NCBI GenBank assembly: GCA_031472005.1
Contig: PZJY01000006.1
Location: 558,001 to 622,000 of the forward strand
Source: Tetracladium setigerum
Taxonomy: Eukaryota; Ascomycota; Leotiomycetes; Helotiales
DNA length: 64,000 nucleotides
Direction: 5' to 3'
Shown: positions 33,096 through 44,851 of the stretch, piece by piece
How positions within the stretch are numbered: position 1 is the first letter of the stretch
Layout of the letters: every line of letters begins with the position of its first letter
Made by a program: the position numbers and the translations under genes
The notes under the pieces: generated by a model
The model's input: only the letters and a program-made list of their open reading frames with translations
What the model was told of the DNA's origin: nothing
Database searches by the model: none

Positions 33096-36000
33096 TCAAT
33101 CGTACCCACCTCCAATTTGACTTGCGAAAGCACTGGAAATACTCTTCTCATCATCATCTAGGCGACGACCACTCAATAAGGAGCTGCCAGTTCCAAAGAC
33201 GCTGCCGCCATCTCCAGATTTGTAGTCAACAACGCGACCGCCTGATTCAACGTAGCGCTTGAGTCGATCAGACTGGTTAAGACTGGTTTGTTTCTGAACC
33301 TCAGCCAAGCCAGACCCAAGACTGACTCCACCTTGTCCAATTCCCTTGCCATCAAAGACATTGCTTGTAGCATCGGTAAGTTCGCTAGCAGCAACAGACT
33401 CGCCCGCAATGCTCTCAGGTACACGACCGCGGTTCTTTTGGCCATTTGGACGACCACGAGGATCAAGGCCTGGCCAAGCATCAGGGTTAAAGTTGGAGAA
33501 CATGCGAGGGTACGATGAGCCGACACCAACACCACCAAGAGCCGAAGAATGGACTGAAGATACGTCGTCGTTAACATAACCCATCATTGAACCAACATCG
33601 CTGAAATCAGGAATGGCCTTGCCATTGGAGCGACCGTTGTAAGAGGCATTCGTATTAGACATTTGGTAGCGCTGAGGTCCACGGTAGGTTGTCTTAGGTC
33701 GGCTGAATTGCAAGAGGGAAGTCTGCAAATTGGAAAGAGGTCCTTCAACCAAGCAGCTTCGGTCCTTGAAATGTTGCAAAAGGAAATGCCAAAGAGGGTG
33801 CTTGGACAGAACCTTGGGATTACCAAGAATAACCAGCCCATATTTCGCACGAGTCAAAGCCACATTCAGACGACGAGGATCGCTCAAGAAACCGATGCCT
33901 TGATGGTCGTTAGATCTGACACAAGATAGAACAATAAAGTCTTTCTCTCGTCCTTGAAAGGCATCGACAGAGGCAACTTCAATCTCCTTGTAATTTTCCT
34001 TTTTGAAAGTGCCAGTGTTTTGCATGGAGCTGACAACGAAACTGCGTTGGCCCTCGTAAGGTGTGATGACACCAATATCCTGGGGCTGTACGCCAGCTTT
34101 GAAGAAGCGAGTTACAATCTTCTCGACATTCGAAGCTTCTGTACGATTGAGGTAAGAAGTGCCCGATGCGGAGATTTCTTCATTGCCAAGATTTGACCAG
34201 AACATCATGGGTGTGTCTTGGACTGGCCAGGGAAAGTCCACATCACGTCGAAGTCGCTGTGCCATTGTGACACCGTTCTGAAGGGAACCATCGTAAAACA
34301 TATTGGACGGGAATTCAGAGAGGCAAGGATGCATGCGGTATTGGATAGTCAGACGGATAGGAACCTGCTTCAACAAGACCAGACGCTCAAAGAGAGACTG
34401 ATTAAGACCTGCCTTGGCTGCCTTCTTGTTCATGATGACAGGACCCAATTGTTGATGATCGCCAACAAGTACAACTTGCTTGCACCCAAGTACGAGAGGA
34501 ATCATACACTCTGGCTCTGCAGACTGAGTCGACTCATCAATGAGGACAGTGCGAAATTTCATCTTAGCAAGCCGAGGGTCGCCAGCACCGACGCAGGTAC
34601 AACAAATGACATCGGCGTTCATCAAGATCTCACGTTCCGCAGTTCTTGTCAACGTCTTAAATTTCTTCTCGTCCTGACTGGAGAGTTCGCCGAGTTCGCC
34701 CTTTAGTTGGGAGAGCTTGTTGAGTTCGAGGTTACTGTCATTCATGCGAACTTGCTCATGCAAAGACAAGAAGCTAACCGAAGATTCGACATCCTCTCGA
34801 GATTTAGCGGTCAGACGAACAACCTTAAGACCAGTGCGGTGAATTCGTTCACACAATTGATCAACAGCAACATTGGACGGAGCACAGACGAGAACTTGTC
34901 CACCATTGACCTTAGCCAAATGATAAATAACTGTAGCGGAAGTTACTGTCTTTCCGGTGCCGGGAGGACCCTGAATCAAACTCAAAGGCTTTTGTAAAAC
35001 GCTCTTGACAGCCTCGATTTGACTGTTGTTGAGATCTGGGAGTCCTGGGACACTAAACTTCTTTGGCATTGGTACCTTCATAGGAGCAGCCGCCACCTCA
35101 TGACCAAGAAGCTTGTGGAAAATGTAACCAGACACACTCATCTCGTCAACTGCAAAAGTCTTCATTGCAAATTGCATACGATCGTACGACGTAGCCTTCC
35201 AAACGTAGTCCGCAGAGAAGTTGTGGGTGCATTCAGTTGGCACGGATTTATCGTTTCCAACCTTTCGCAATTCGATTGTGACCTCATCGGATTGGTTGTT
35301 AGGAATCTTGATCACATATCCAACACCTTCCCACACTGGACGAAGCTCTCCCTTGTACTTGAGACGCATTTCATCTCCAACGGCGAGTTTGACGTCTCCA
35401 AGCTCAATCTTTGGAAGAACGAAACTCGCGAGATGCTTATTGTTGAGACCATAATCCCATCGAATGACCAATCCATCTTCAGACTGAGCTTCCTTGAGTT
35501 TGCGGTCGTAATCTGCTTCAATCTTGACCAAGGGCCCGAAAACATTTTGATATTGGTATGCATCGTCGTACTTCAACATAACCACTGCCGGCTCATCATC
35601 AATACCAGCTGCCTTTTCGAGATCTTGAATAGTTGCATTCGCATTATCCTTCCACATTTCCTCCAATTTCGCAATCATTGGTGGGGTGAGATGTCGGCCA
35701 CGAAGTTGTTCGGCATCAGTAGGTAGAGATACGAGCCATGGAAGAAACGAACGATCCTCAATCAGTGGTTGCCACTTTGAAATATCCCAACTCATATCCT
35801 TCGAGGATGGCGTGGATGCACATGGCTGGCGACATAGTAGTACAACAACCGTATCCGATTTGGCGGGAATGAATCCGAGTAAGAAAACATTCTTTGTACC
35901 ACAGTTGTAGCATTCGAGAACTGTGTCTCCGAGGGTAGAAAGCGGGTGAAGCTGAACTTCCTTGTGTCTTGCGCGAACCAAGTGATTGACGATATGTGAA

Positions 36001-36435
36001 GAGGTAGCATTACCACGAGCACTGCAGAACCACTTGCTACATCCCAGGCATTTAACAACTGTGCTAGGTGAATGGATGCCACAGTATCTATCCTTTATTA
36101 GCCTCACAACATACAACAAACGCCACTCTAACTTACGCGCAGGCGTGAGCAGGAAGTTCCTTCTCGTCTTCGACACCCCGCAAGCCCATTGTCTTCATGC
36201 CTTCAATCGGTAGACTAACCAGACTCTCTGTATCATCGTCGTCGAAGACTTCCGTATCGTTGTCATCATCGTCGTTGCGGCGTCGGCTAGGGCCCAAACC
36301 GCCTCGTCCGCCATACTGTCCATAGAGTAGGCTCTCATCAGGGTCGATATTCGACAGATCGTCTGCGCCAGCATTAATGGCAGCTGCAGAGTCTGAGATG
36401 AGGTGGTTCCCCAGGTGGGTGAAGGCGCCCTCCAT
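33096..36435 (-). CDS. upf1: UPF1/NAM7 RNA helicase of nonsense-mediated decay
   Basis: Exon 1 36435-36137 and exon 2 36087-33096 (49-bp intron, GTAAGT donor) encode 1096 aa. The Cys/His-rich domain that binds UPF2 begins near residue 98 (HACAYCGIHSPSTVVKCLGC, then SKWFCSARGN and YNCGTKNVFLLGF). Helicase motif I is GPPGTGKT at about residue 472, motif II is LIDESTQSAEPE near 614, motif III GDHQQLGPV, motif IV QYRMHP near 681, motif V VDAFQGREKDFIVLSCVRS near 805 and motif VI RRLNVALTRAKYG. This is an ATP-dependent 5'-to-3' helicase of superfamily 1 that degrades mRNAs with premature stops. The N-terminus is acidic and the C-terminal 200 residues are Gly/Ser-rich and poorly ordered. The whole 3.3 kb frame is clean. 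Its promoter is shared with IMP4. Confidence 0.97.
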
Positions 36436-36901
36436 TTTGGATCTTGGGGTCGTTTCCTAGGAGGGAGAGGGACTATAAGCAAAGGTTCGAAAGAGAAATG
36501 TGCGCCGCGTAAAACCACCACTCTGCCAGGAGTGCTCGCAAAGGGTAGCTACAGTGGTGCTTCTGCGGCTCACCTTTTGCTAATTCTGAAATTCCGAGAT
36601 AGCCTTGTGGGGCAAGGGAGAAGGGAAGTTTGTCGCAAACGTTGATTTGACTCTCAACTCATTATCGGCGCAGATTTATTATATGGACAACTTCTTCCCC
36701 TTAGCTTTCCGTTATCTGGTTTTGGTGAGTTCGCGTGGAAATCTTTGGGAGAAAGTTGTTGGAGTTGTCGTTTCCGGTGATTTTGGCGTGGGATGCAGCC
36801 GCGACCAGGGACATTTTTAGCGCCACCAAAAAAAACGCCGCTAGAAAATAAATATATCGTGAATTCTCCAACTCTTTTTGCGACAACGACACCACGCAAA
36901 C
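36436..36901. promoter_or_regulatory. Bidirectional promoter region UPF1/IMP4
   Basis: 466 bp separate the divergent start codons of UPF1 and IMP4. No large frame is credible inside. No TATA box was identified with confidence. The region is the only place where both promoters can lie. Confidence 0.6.
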
Positions 36902-37956
36902 ATGATTGTAAGTTGCACCATCGATTCGTTGTCTGTTACAAGTTACATTGCAGATGTGCAGATTTCTTTGCATCTATGCTTACAAGACCGGCATCCGAAT
37001 TGTTCAGAAGCTGAAAACTACATCGATTTTCAAACAAGCAGCATAGCTAACTACCTATTTTACAGCGCAAACAAGCTCGCCAACGGCGCGACTACCTTTA
37101 CCGTCGGGCATTGACCCTTCGAGATGCAGAGATCTCCGAGAAAAGAGCAAAGCTTCGAGCATCGCTCGCATCCGGAAAACCTTTAGACCCCTCCATCGCC
37201 AACGATAAAGAACTACGAGAAAACTACAAGTACGACGAGTCACGGCCAGATCGAACAGTCAATGAGGAGCTTGACTTGGATGATGAGTACGCGCAATTGT
37301 CTGGAATTGTAGACCCTCGTGTTTTGGTTACTACATCAAGAGATCCTTCCACAAGATTATCTTCGTTCGCAAAAGAGATTCGACTGTTACTGCCCACGTC
37401 TATCCGACTCAACAGAGGAAACTTGATTCTGCCAAACCTGGTATCGTCCGCACAAGCATCAGGACTCTCCGATATTATCCTCCTCCACGAACATCGAGGT
37501 GTACCAACCGCCCTTACACTATCGCATTTCCCCCACGGACCCACTATCTCCTTCTCACTGCACAATGTAGTCCTCCGCCTCGATATTCCAAACAGCTCCA
37601 AGGGCACAGTGAGCGAGTCTTACCCACATCTTATCTTCGAAGGCTTCACATCGAAACTTGGATTGCGCATAGTCAAGATCTTGAAGCACATCTTCCCACC
37701 AAGAGAAGCAATCACCAACAAGACGAAGCTAGGAAGCAGAGTCGTGACGTTCAAGAACATCGAAGATAGTGTTGAGGTCAGGCACCATGTGTTTGTGAAG
37801 ACCGGGTATCAGAGTGTGGAGTTGGCGGAGGTTGGACCAAGAATGACGATGAGATGCTTCGAAATCAGAGGAGGAACATTGGAGAATAAGGACGGTGATG
37901 TGGAGTGGAGGCTGAATCAGTACACGAGGACGAGCAAGAAGAAGGATTATCTGTGA
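36902..37956 (+). CDS. IMP4: IMP4, U3 snoRNP / SSU processome protein
   Basis: Exon 1 is just ATGATT (36902-36907). A 158-bp intron follows (GTAAGT donor, TTTTACAG acceptor) and exon 2 runs 37066-37956; total 298 aa. The N-terminus becomes MIRKQARQRRDYLYRRAL, the conserved start of IMP4. Residues about 80-270 form the Brix domain (VLVTTSRDPSTRLSSFAKEI, IILLHEHRGVPTALTLSHFP, SYPHLIFEGFTSKLG, GPRMTMRCFEIRGG). IMP4 acts with IMP3 and MPP10 in the nucleolus to pair U3 snoRNA with pre-rRNA for 18S processing. The C-terminus is basic (RTSKKKDYL). The ATG in the second exon's frame upstream of MTLRD is not needed once the tiny exon is used. Confidence 0.95.
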
Positions 37957-38887
37957 GATGGAATTCATTATTTGCATATTTAGCGTGGAGTTGGGGTTAA
38001 GATGCTTTACCTGGAGCAGAAAATGGAACTCGCTCTACCATCTGTTCAGGAGGATTGCAATTTCCATCCATATCTCCATCCAGGATTTGACCAGGTCTAT
38101 GGCCCATGGTATGACCCAATATATAATGGCGACCCGGTATGTTTCGTCCATGATGGCGGGGAGAATGGGAAGGAGCTGGAATGGCATTTCGAATCCCACC
38201 AACCAGTAATGGACAGAAGCAGTGAAGCCACATATCTACATTCATCTTGACCTCTCTGGTCTATACTCTAGTCATTTGTTTGTTGCTCCAACTTAAAGAG
38301 AATCTGCAATGCAGGTCTCATCCAAGTTTTCATTTCTATGTTATTGGAATGTTTTGAGATGGAAGCTGCGTCAGAATGAGTACCCCACAAGCAGCAACTG
38401 GGTTGAAGCAATATCTCATACAGTTGGGTGAAGCTCCGGAAGTATTCCCTGCCTCCAACTCATACTTATACTTCATGGGACTTCTCGCTTCATCAGTGTA
38501 ATTTATGCCAAGAAGTTTCTAGGGTATCTCGACGAGAAATGCTCTCACCCAGAAAGTGGAACAAAGATATCTGACATCTTCATGCAGCTAGAAAACGGAT
38601 AGTCCGTAATCCTCCCGTTCTTCGCCTCGTCACTAACAGACTGTGGTACGTAACTCAAGTGAAAATTGATCTCTAACTTTTCGTTCACGTGACTTTGAAT
38701 TGTGGAGTGCATGCGACCTTCGGGAAATGCTTTTGCAGTGATGACGACTGATTGGCTTCCGACCTGCAACTTGTCTCGAAAATAGACAAAGTAACCCCCA
38801 TGATATCCCACTCACCACATCCACCCAGAATCCTACATAACCCCACGTTCTCGCTACTTAATCCTGTGCTTTGGACACTGTGATTGA
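37957..38887. other. Intergenic
   Basis: Between two plus-strand genes. A plus frame of 82 codons at 38002-38250 overlaps a minus frame of the same length, neither with motifs, so both are treated as chance. CACGTGA at 38686-38692. Confidence 0.45.
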
Positions 38888-40496
38888 ATGTCTCAAAAAG
38901 GCCGCCAGTCACCGTCACCGGGCAATGTATCGGTAGCAGTAGCAAGTCCAACCTGGCACCTCTCTCAACCCATATCCCGAACATCTTCCAGGACTTCAAA
39001 CCGCGATTCCACCTCCAACGGCACTGCGAAATACCCAAACGGGCATAAAGGACAAAGGACATCACCCCTAGGAGAAGAGGACGATAGCGATTTTGACGAG
39101 ATGGAAGACAGGAGGCCGGGTCTGCATAGACCTACGGATGGGAGGTCGCACCAGCCATTATTACACAAAGACGATGATATAGAGAGAGGGAGGTCAGGAT
39201 ATGCGTCGCCAGACGTGATTGCAAGACCACCATTGTTTACCAGACGTTCTACGATGCGAAGTCGAAGCCCAGACACACAGGCGAAGTTGGCGACGCGAAA
39301 GAAGTACACGTACGCAGCCTTCTTCTTGGGATTGAGCCTGATCAGTTTCACTGTCCAGACGGAAACTGCAGTTTATATCACTCGCGATCTGGGGTGGAAC
39401 AAATCGTATTGCATGCTGTGAGTGAAAATTTGAGATTTATGGCCACCTGTTCTAACAAATGTTAGTTATTTCACCACGGATCGTGGTCACTATTATGGCC
39501 AACGCAGCTCCTCATCCTACGAATACAGAAGTGGCAGATGCCATGGAAGACCTTTTGGCGACGACATCGACAAATTCTCAAGACGACCGCTCAAATGGTG
39601 GAAATGCAAGAACTCTCGGTCGCTCGAAACCAGCATTCCCCGATACCTTACATGATTCGGATGACCAGCTTTGTTACATGTGCCCTGACAGTTGCAGGAG
39701 GATCATGGTACGTGGCAGTAAATAAGACCTCGCCATCTGATCTCACGGCCATTTACAATTGCTCCGCATTCTTCGCATATGCTTTCAGCGTGCCTATGCT
39801 GAAAGAAAAGCTACGCTGGGATAAATCATTTGCAGTTCTGGTTGCCATTGTCGGAGTTTTAATCGTAGCCTACGGCGATGCGAAACCAACAAAGCATGGT
39901 GGCAAATCAGGGGGTGCTGTAGGAGGAGGGGATAAGGAAGATAAAGATGCTAGTGACCGCGTTGCAGGAAATCTTATCATTGGAGTTGGAAGCATCTTGT
40001 ACGGATTCTACGAGGTTCTTTACAAAAAGCTCGCTTGTCCACCTGAGGGAACCAGCCCAGGTCGAGGAATGATCTTTGCCAACACCTTTGGCTCCATGAT
40101 TGGATGTTTCACTCTCTGCGTTCTATGGATTCCCCTCGTTATTCTTCACTTCACCGGCATTGAGAGATTTGAATTGCCTCGTGGCGAAGCTGCTTCCGTC
40201 TTGCTTGTCTCGGTTCTCGCCAACGCTACCTTCTCTGGCAGCTTCTTGGTGCTCATCTCCTTGACAAGTCCGGTGTTGAGCAGCGTTGCAGCTCTCTTGA
40301 CAATCTTCTTGTTGCAGTTGTAGATTGGGCGTGGACTGGCATCCCGCTTAGCGCAGCTGCTGTCACAGGAGGACTTCTGATCATTGCTGCATTCTTGTTG
40401 CTAAGTTATAGTACATATAGAGAAATGGCTGAAGATCGAAGAAAGCGGGAGATAGATTTGGTGACTGAGACGGACAGTGAGAGAGATGATGATTAA
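38888..40496 (+). pseudogene. EamA/DMT-type transporter (YML018C/SLC35F-like), two frameshifts
   Basis: Exon 1 38888-39417 and exon 2 39466-40496, 48-bp intron with a CTAAC branch site. The N-terminal 145 residues are a Ser/Arg-rich cytosolic tail. About ten membrane helices follow (YAAFFLGLSLISFTVQTETA; FAVLVAIVGVLIVAYGD; GSMIGCFTLCVLWIPLVILHF; ASVLLVSVLANATFSGSFLV; GLLIIAAFLLLSYSTYRE). This is the drug/metabolite transporter fold of the vacuolar-membrane YML018C/Thi74 type. Two frame changes occur. At 39474-39475 (CC) the frame YFT passes to HGSWSLLWP, a motif expected to be contiguous. At about 40304-40310 LLTIF passes to LVAVVDW. Each needs one added base; 1561 + 2 nt gives 521 codons. 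Substrate not predictable. Confidence 0.75.
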
Positions 40497-40991
40497 ACCT
40501 GTTATTATTATTTCATGCATTTTGTTGGTAAAGATAGGCTCGTGTGAGTCTGGGTAGCATAGATCTGGTAAAGATACAGGAGTTATGGATTTTGTATTGT
40601 AAAATGGGCCAAAGTTAGAATTGCGACATCTGCAAAGATGCGTATCTCAAGAATATAATTGTTCTTGGTCCTTGATTTATACTACTTTATATTGCATTTC
40701 TTTTTGCAAATACCCCTTGTGTAAGTGAGTGATGCAACAACTTCAAAACTAGCCCAGATGATACATAGGTAACTCGGGATGTATCCTTTCGCAATAGGAG
40801 GCTGACCACCCCCCCCCCCACTAGAATGCTTGGCGCGTCGTCTCCCTTGGAATCCTTCGATAGCCTCCCATCTTCGTGCCAATACACATGATTTCCAAAG
40901 AGTGAAGACTTCATCTCACACCTTACTGTAGGTTGTGATAGCACTGAATTATTGGACAGTCTATTACAAATCCACCCAACAACTTTATTCT
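40497..40991. other. Intergenic
   Basis: Spacer between the transporter gene and the Zn2Cys6 gene, containing the C-run at 40809-40819. No gene seen. Confidence 0.5.
40809..40819. repeat. Poly-C run of 11
   Basis: Eleven consecutive C, directly visible. Prone to length error. Confidence 0.85.
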
Positions 40992-42468
40992 ATGATTCGC
41001 CGAAGTCATAAAAAGTCCGACAAGGTTGCACGGAATGCAAAAGAGGACACAAAAGGTCAGATACGCACTCACTCCATTGAAGAAGAGAAGCATTTAATTA
41101 AACCAAGAACTCAAGCTGATACCTCGTCCACAAAGTGCGATGAGACTCGCCCAACATGTATAGCATGCACGACACAAGCAAGCAGTGTTCCTATATTCAG
41201 CAAACCAAGCGTAGTCTCAACGACACGGAATTCATCATTTTCAATACTGCTGATTTAGCAGACTCTGGAAGTTCGACAGCCTCAAATCATACTACCAGCT
41301 CGAGTCGTCAACCACCGCTGCAAACATCTATACCTCCCAGTGTAGAGGAGCCTTATGTCAATCTTTTGCATTTGGAGTTATTTCAGAATGTGACTTCTAA
41401 CTTTTTGCGTTGTTTGATGTTGATCCCAATGGAGCTAAGGATGAGTGGATGGCTATCGTCTTGAAGGTAAGTTGACCTGTGTCAGCTTGCTTCGGGTTTA
41501 TATCTTTACGTTCTGTTCTTTTCCGGCGTGTCCTAAAACTTCGAATAACTCTTTCCATCTACTTATCTGTTGAGCCTCTTCTTTGCATTTAAATTATGGA
41601 CACAAGATACTAACCAATTTAAGTACACCTTCTCATACCCCTACCTCATGTACCAAGTCCTCGCTCTCTCTGCCTTCCACCTCAGCACAACCCACCCCTC
41701 AAATCCTCACTCTACCTTAAGAATCCGCCCTCCTCCAGTCCAAAGCACTTACCCTCTTCAACACTATCCACCCCACCGTCACAGCCTCCCAAGATCTCGA
41801 TACCTCCTTCCCGTCTTCCTATTCTCCGGCACAATCGGTCTTCACTTCTTCTGCGACAATTTCACCACCGCCCGCCTAGATCTCAACACCTTCCTTGACG
41901 CCTCGTTCAATCCATGCATCTCCTTCGTGGTATTCGTGCACTAATTGGCGATTCCTGGGAAACAATCAAAAATTCGGAGGTCAAGGTTTTTTTGTCACCA
42001 GAAGTGACACCTCATGATAGAAACGACGATATAACACACGCGTTTGAAGGACTCCTTCAGAAATTCTCCTCCTTTCACACGCTTTCCGCTGCTGAGTCCA
42101 AGATATGCTGCGACTCCATCACGGACTTATTATGGGTTTACAACACTAATCCGCTTGATAGCCCTTACGCTGGACTCACCCACTCTCGTACGGTTACGAC
42201 CTGGCCGATCAGGATGTCAGCTGAATTCACGAAATTGTTGTCAGAAAGGAAATCAGAAGCCTTGGTGGTCATGGCGTATTTTTCAATTCTTTTGCATAGC
42301 ACTAGAGAGTATTGGGCTGTGGGAGATGCGGGGAGGATTCTGTTGGTTGCGATTGAGGAGTATCTTGGGAGGGGTGGGGGGAGTGGCTGGTGGTTCCTAG
42401 GAAATTGGTATTGGGAATTGACTGAGGCATGTTTTGTAACCTTGCATAACCTTTCTTTCATCGATTAG
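40992..42468 (+). pseudogene. Zn2Cys6 fungal transcription factor, about eight one-base losses
   Basis: ATG 40992 gives MIRRSHKKS, the usual start of UPC2-like binuclear-zinc regulators. The six zinc Cys are all present but in three frames: GCTECKRGHK, CDETRPTCIACTT and SKQCSY. Introns at 41056-41135 and 41467-41623 have good branch sites (GCTGAT; TACTAACC). Further text (FDVDPNGAKDEWMAIVLK; YPYLMYQVLALSAFHLS; LLQSKALTLFNTIHPTV; VFLFSGTIGLHFFCDNF; MHLLRGIRALIGDSWE) is coherent only if one base is added at about 41017, the first splice junction, 41172, 41413, 41711, 41721, 41811 and 41903. Exons sum to 1240 nt; adding eight gives 416 codons. The last 185 codons are undisturbed. Key residues are not substituted, so this does not look like ordinary old decay. 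Confidence 0.7.
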
Positions 42469-42671
42469 GGCAGAACAAAAAATCCTTGAAGAGATTTGAA
42501 CTATTCAGCTGAACATGAATATGATACTAACACAGGTTCAGTCTGATTGTTTCATTCTTATTGGACAAGCATGTGGTTTCCTTCGTGTACGCTCCCATTA
42601 TCGAAAGATCCTTTCCATTCCACCCTTTAGCATCCCAACGCGACCAAAAATTCCCTCACAGAAAACAGCAA

Positions 42672-43148
42672 TTATGTATCAAACTGCCACTTCTGCAACC
42701 CACCCCTCCTACTATCCTTGGGCGCCCTCCTCGAGCTCTCAACCTTCAAATTGGCATTCATAGCATACTCCTGAGCGGCCGCAGCACAAACCTTCTTGTG
42801 AATCTTGAAATGCTTCTTCTGGCACTCGCGGTCGCAGTAGAAGACGGTTTGGCATTTAGTACATGGTTTGAGAGGTTTGAGTTCTGAGGCGGCGTGGTTG
42901 GAGCAGTTGTCACATTTTCTTGGGGCTGGTGGTTGTGATGACGACGATGACTGTTCTTGATTTTCTAATTAAATGAGTTATTAGAATGATGAGTGAGATA
43001 GATAATGAGATGTAATAAAGGGAGAGTATTAACCGGTTGTGTTTTCGTCGGTTTGTGGTGGAGGTTGAGTTGTTGTTGATGATGATGATGCGGCGTTTTC
43101 GGGGTTGGTGTCACTCATCTCCGGGGTTTGGGAGTCTGGAACTGACAT
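42672..43148 (-). CDS. MYND-type zinc-finger protein
   Basis: Exon 1 43148-43034 and exon 2 42964-42672 (69-bp intron; donor GTTAAT, acceptor AATTAG) encode 135 aa. The first 50 residues are Ser/Pro/Gln-rich with a poly-Ser stretch. Residues about 55-95 carry the MYND finger: RKCDNCSNHA, PCTKCQTVFYCDRECQKKHF and HKKVCAAAA, with Cys/His spacing right for two zinc ions. The tail is short and basic. MYND fingers bind proline-rich partners in regulatory complexes. No SET or other catalytic domain is attached, so the protein is probably an adaptor. The frame is clean although it adjoins the badly broken Zn2Cys6 gene. This gene was assembled here from short frames. Confidence 0.85.
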
Positions 43149-43875
43149 CTTGTGTGATTATATCAGTGTTGCCAGTGATATTTTCAATATGTGATGTTGT
43201 GAACTCGAAAGGCAAATATTGTGAGGCAAAAGTTGAAATTTGCTAGGAGAAGGACTATTGGTGCGTTTCGGTATTGGCATCACGTGAGAGCGCCAAGCCG
43301 AATCCACCTTCCAACATTATCTCGACTTCACATCCTCTACCTCTCAAGCAACCAAACTTGAACATCCTAACGACATATGAACTGACTTCTTGAATTAGGT
43401 CTCAAGTCATCTATGAGCGGTTGCACTGCCATGGTCTAAACATCTCGCACATTGTGCTCGAGCTTGGTTTCAAGAAACTCACTGGGCGTGGCTGCTGTTT
43501 CAACCTCTACAACAATTGAAACCAATTCCAAGTCATGTCCAATTGAGTGCCGGAGACCCTCAAGCCTGGAGTTATTCAGGATGGCATGCAAAAGGCAAAA
43601 TCATTAGATGCAAACTCAGAAAGCACGAAATAGAAGGCTCAATTGTGTTTTTTTTAAAGAACGTGTTTATTCATGATAGCATCAATCTTCCAACCAAACC
43701 CGTCCAGATCACAGATCTACACGACTCCAGCACAGACGAAAACCAAGCGAGAATCCCTTGCATCCAACCTCTATCTAACCCTTAACCATATCCAGCACCC
43801 CAGGAGTGTATTCCCATTATGTACATATTTATATCGATCGCCATTGACAAACAAGGAAAAAAGAGAGGCATCCAT
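43149..43875. other. Intergenic
   Basis: Promoter side of the MYND gene and 3' side of the gEgh16-like gene. CACGTGAG at 43281-43288. No gene seen. Confidence 0.5.
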
Positions 43876-44851
43876 CTATTCTTCGTGGAGGGCAGCGACG
43901 GCACGGGCGAAGCGGCGCTTGGAGAGGTTGTACTCGATGGAGCGCTTGCGGGCAGCTGGCGATTGTGTGAAAGCATAGGCACCTCCGAATGGTCCAGCTG
44001 CGGCACCGTTTTGAACCTTTCCGACACAGACGTTGGATGCACCACCGACGCTTCCTGAGCAGGTCATGCCAGCTGGCATCTGAACGGCGAGTGGGTAATC
44101 CATGTTGGTAGCGAGAGAGAGACCTTGGACACCGAGACCTGGGACATCAGTGGTGACCTTGGCGGCCTTGAAGGCAGCTGGGTCGGTTCCACCGGAGGTA
44201 GGATCGATGGCAGCTGTGAGAGGACCGGCACCATCTTGGTTGATCTGGTGGAAGTTCATGGTGATGGTTCCATCGGCGGAGGTGGTTGGGAGACCTGAGA
44301 AATGATTAACTTGAAGTTCACCGGAATGCGAGAAAGGAAAGACTTACCATCAGATGCACCAGCACCGGCTGCGGCAGCGACACCAGTCTCCTTGGTACCC
44401 TTGGGGGTTGGCTTTCCACCGTTACCTTGGAGACCACCAAGGTTGAGTTGACGTCTCTCCATCATTGCGAAGTGGATCTCACGGGCTTGCTTTGCCTGTG
44501 TAGAGTTTGCGTCACCTCCCATGAAGTTGGCAATAGCGGCACCAGCATCAATTGGTCCACCACCGTTGGTGCGGCCGAGAGCAGAAGCCTTAGCAGTTCC
44601 GAGCTCCTTTGCGCGAATGATGGCAGTATCCTTTTGAGATCCACAGCTGGCTTGAGCGCAATCACGAGGTGTGCCATCAATGACTGTGGGGATTGTTAGT
44701 TTGGATTCCAGATATTGAGCTGGAGAAAGAACATACCACTGAGACCTGGCATTGTGACACCGTTTGCACCAGTGACAGAGTCGACGACACCGTGAGCGAA
44801 GACGTTGGTGGCAGCGAAGGCCATGAGGAGGATTGCTGATGAGTATTGCAT
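43876..44851 (-). CDS. Secreted gEgh16/GAS1/MAS-type protein
   Basis: Exons 44851-44737, 44683-44348 and 44294-43876 (introns 53 bp each) encode 289 aa. MQYSSAILLMAFAATNVFAH is a signal peptide. The mature start HGVVDSVTGANGVTMPGLS and the later blocks DCAQASCGSQKDTAIIRA and TMNFHQINQDGAGPLTA, then GMTCSGSVGGASNVCVGKVQ, match the Egh16/GAS1/GAS2/MAS family (DUF3129), first described in powdery mildew and in appressoria of Magnaporthe. Members are secreted and surface- or appressorium-associated; some contribute to host penetration. A Gly/Ala-rich linker lies near residue 150. The C-terminus has dibasic sites (RKRS, KRRF). Frame and splice sites are clean. In this family the biochemical activity is not settled. 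Confidence 0.92.

Noticed and set aside
38002..38250. 82-codon plus frame after IMP4
   Set aside because: Opposed by an equally long minus frame over the same bases and without motif.
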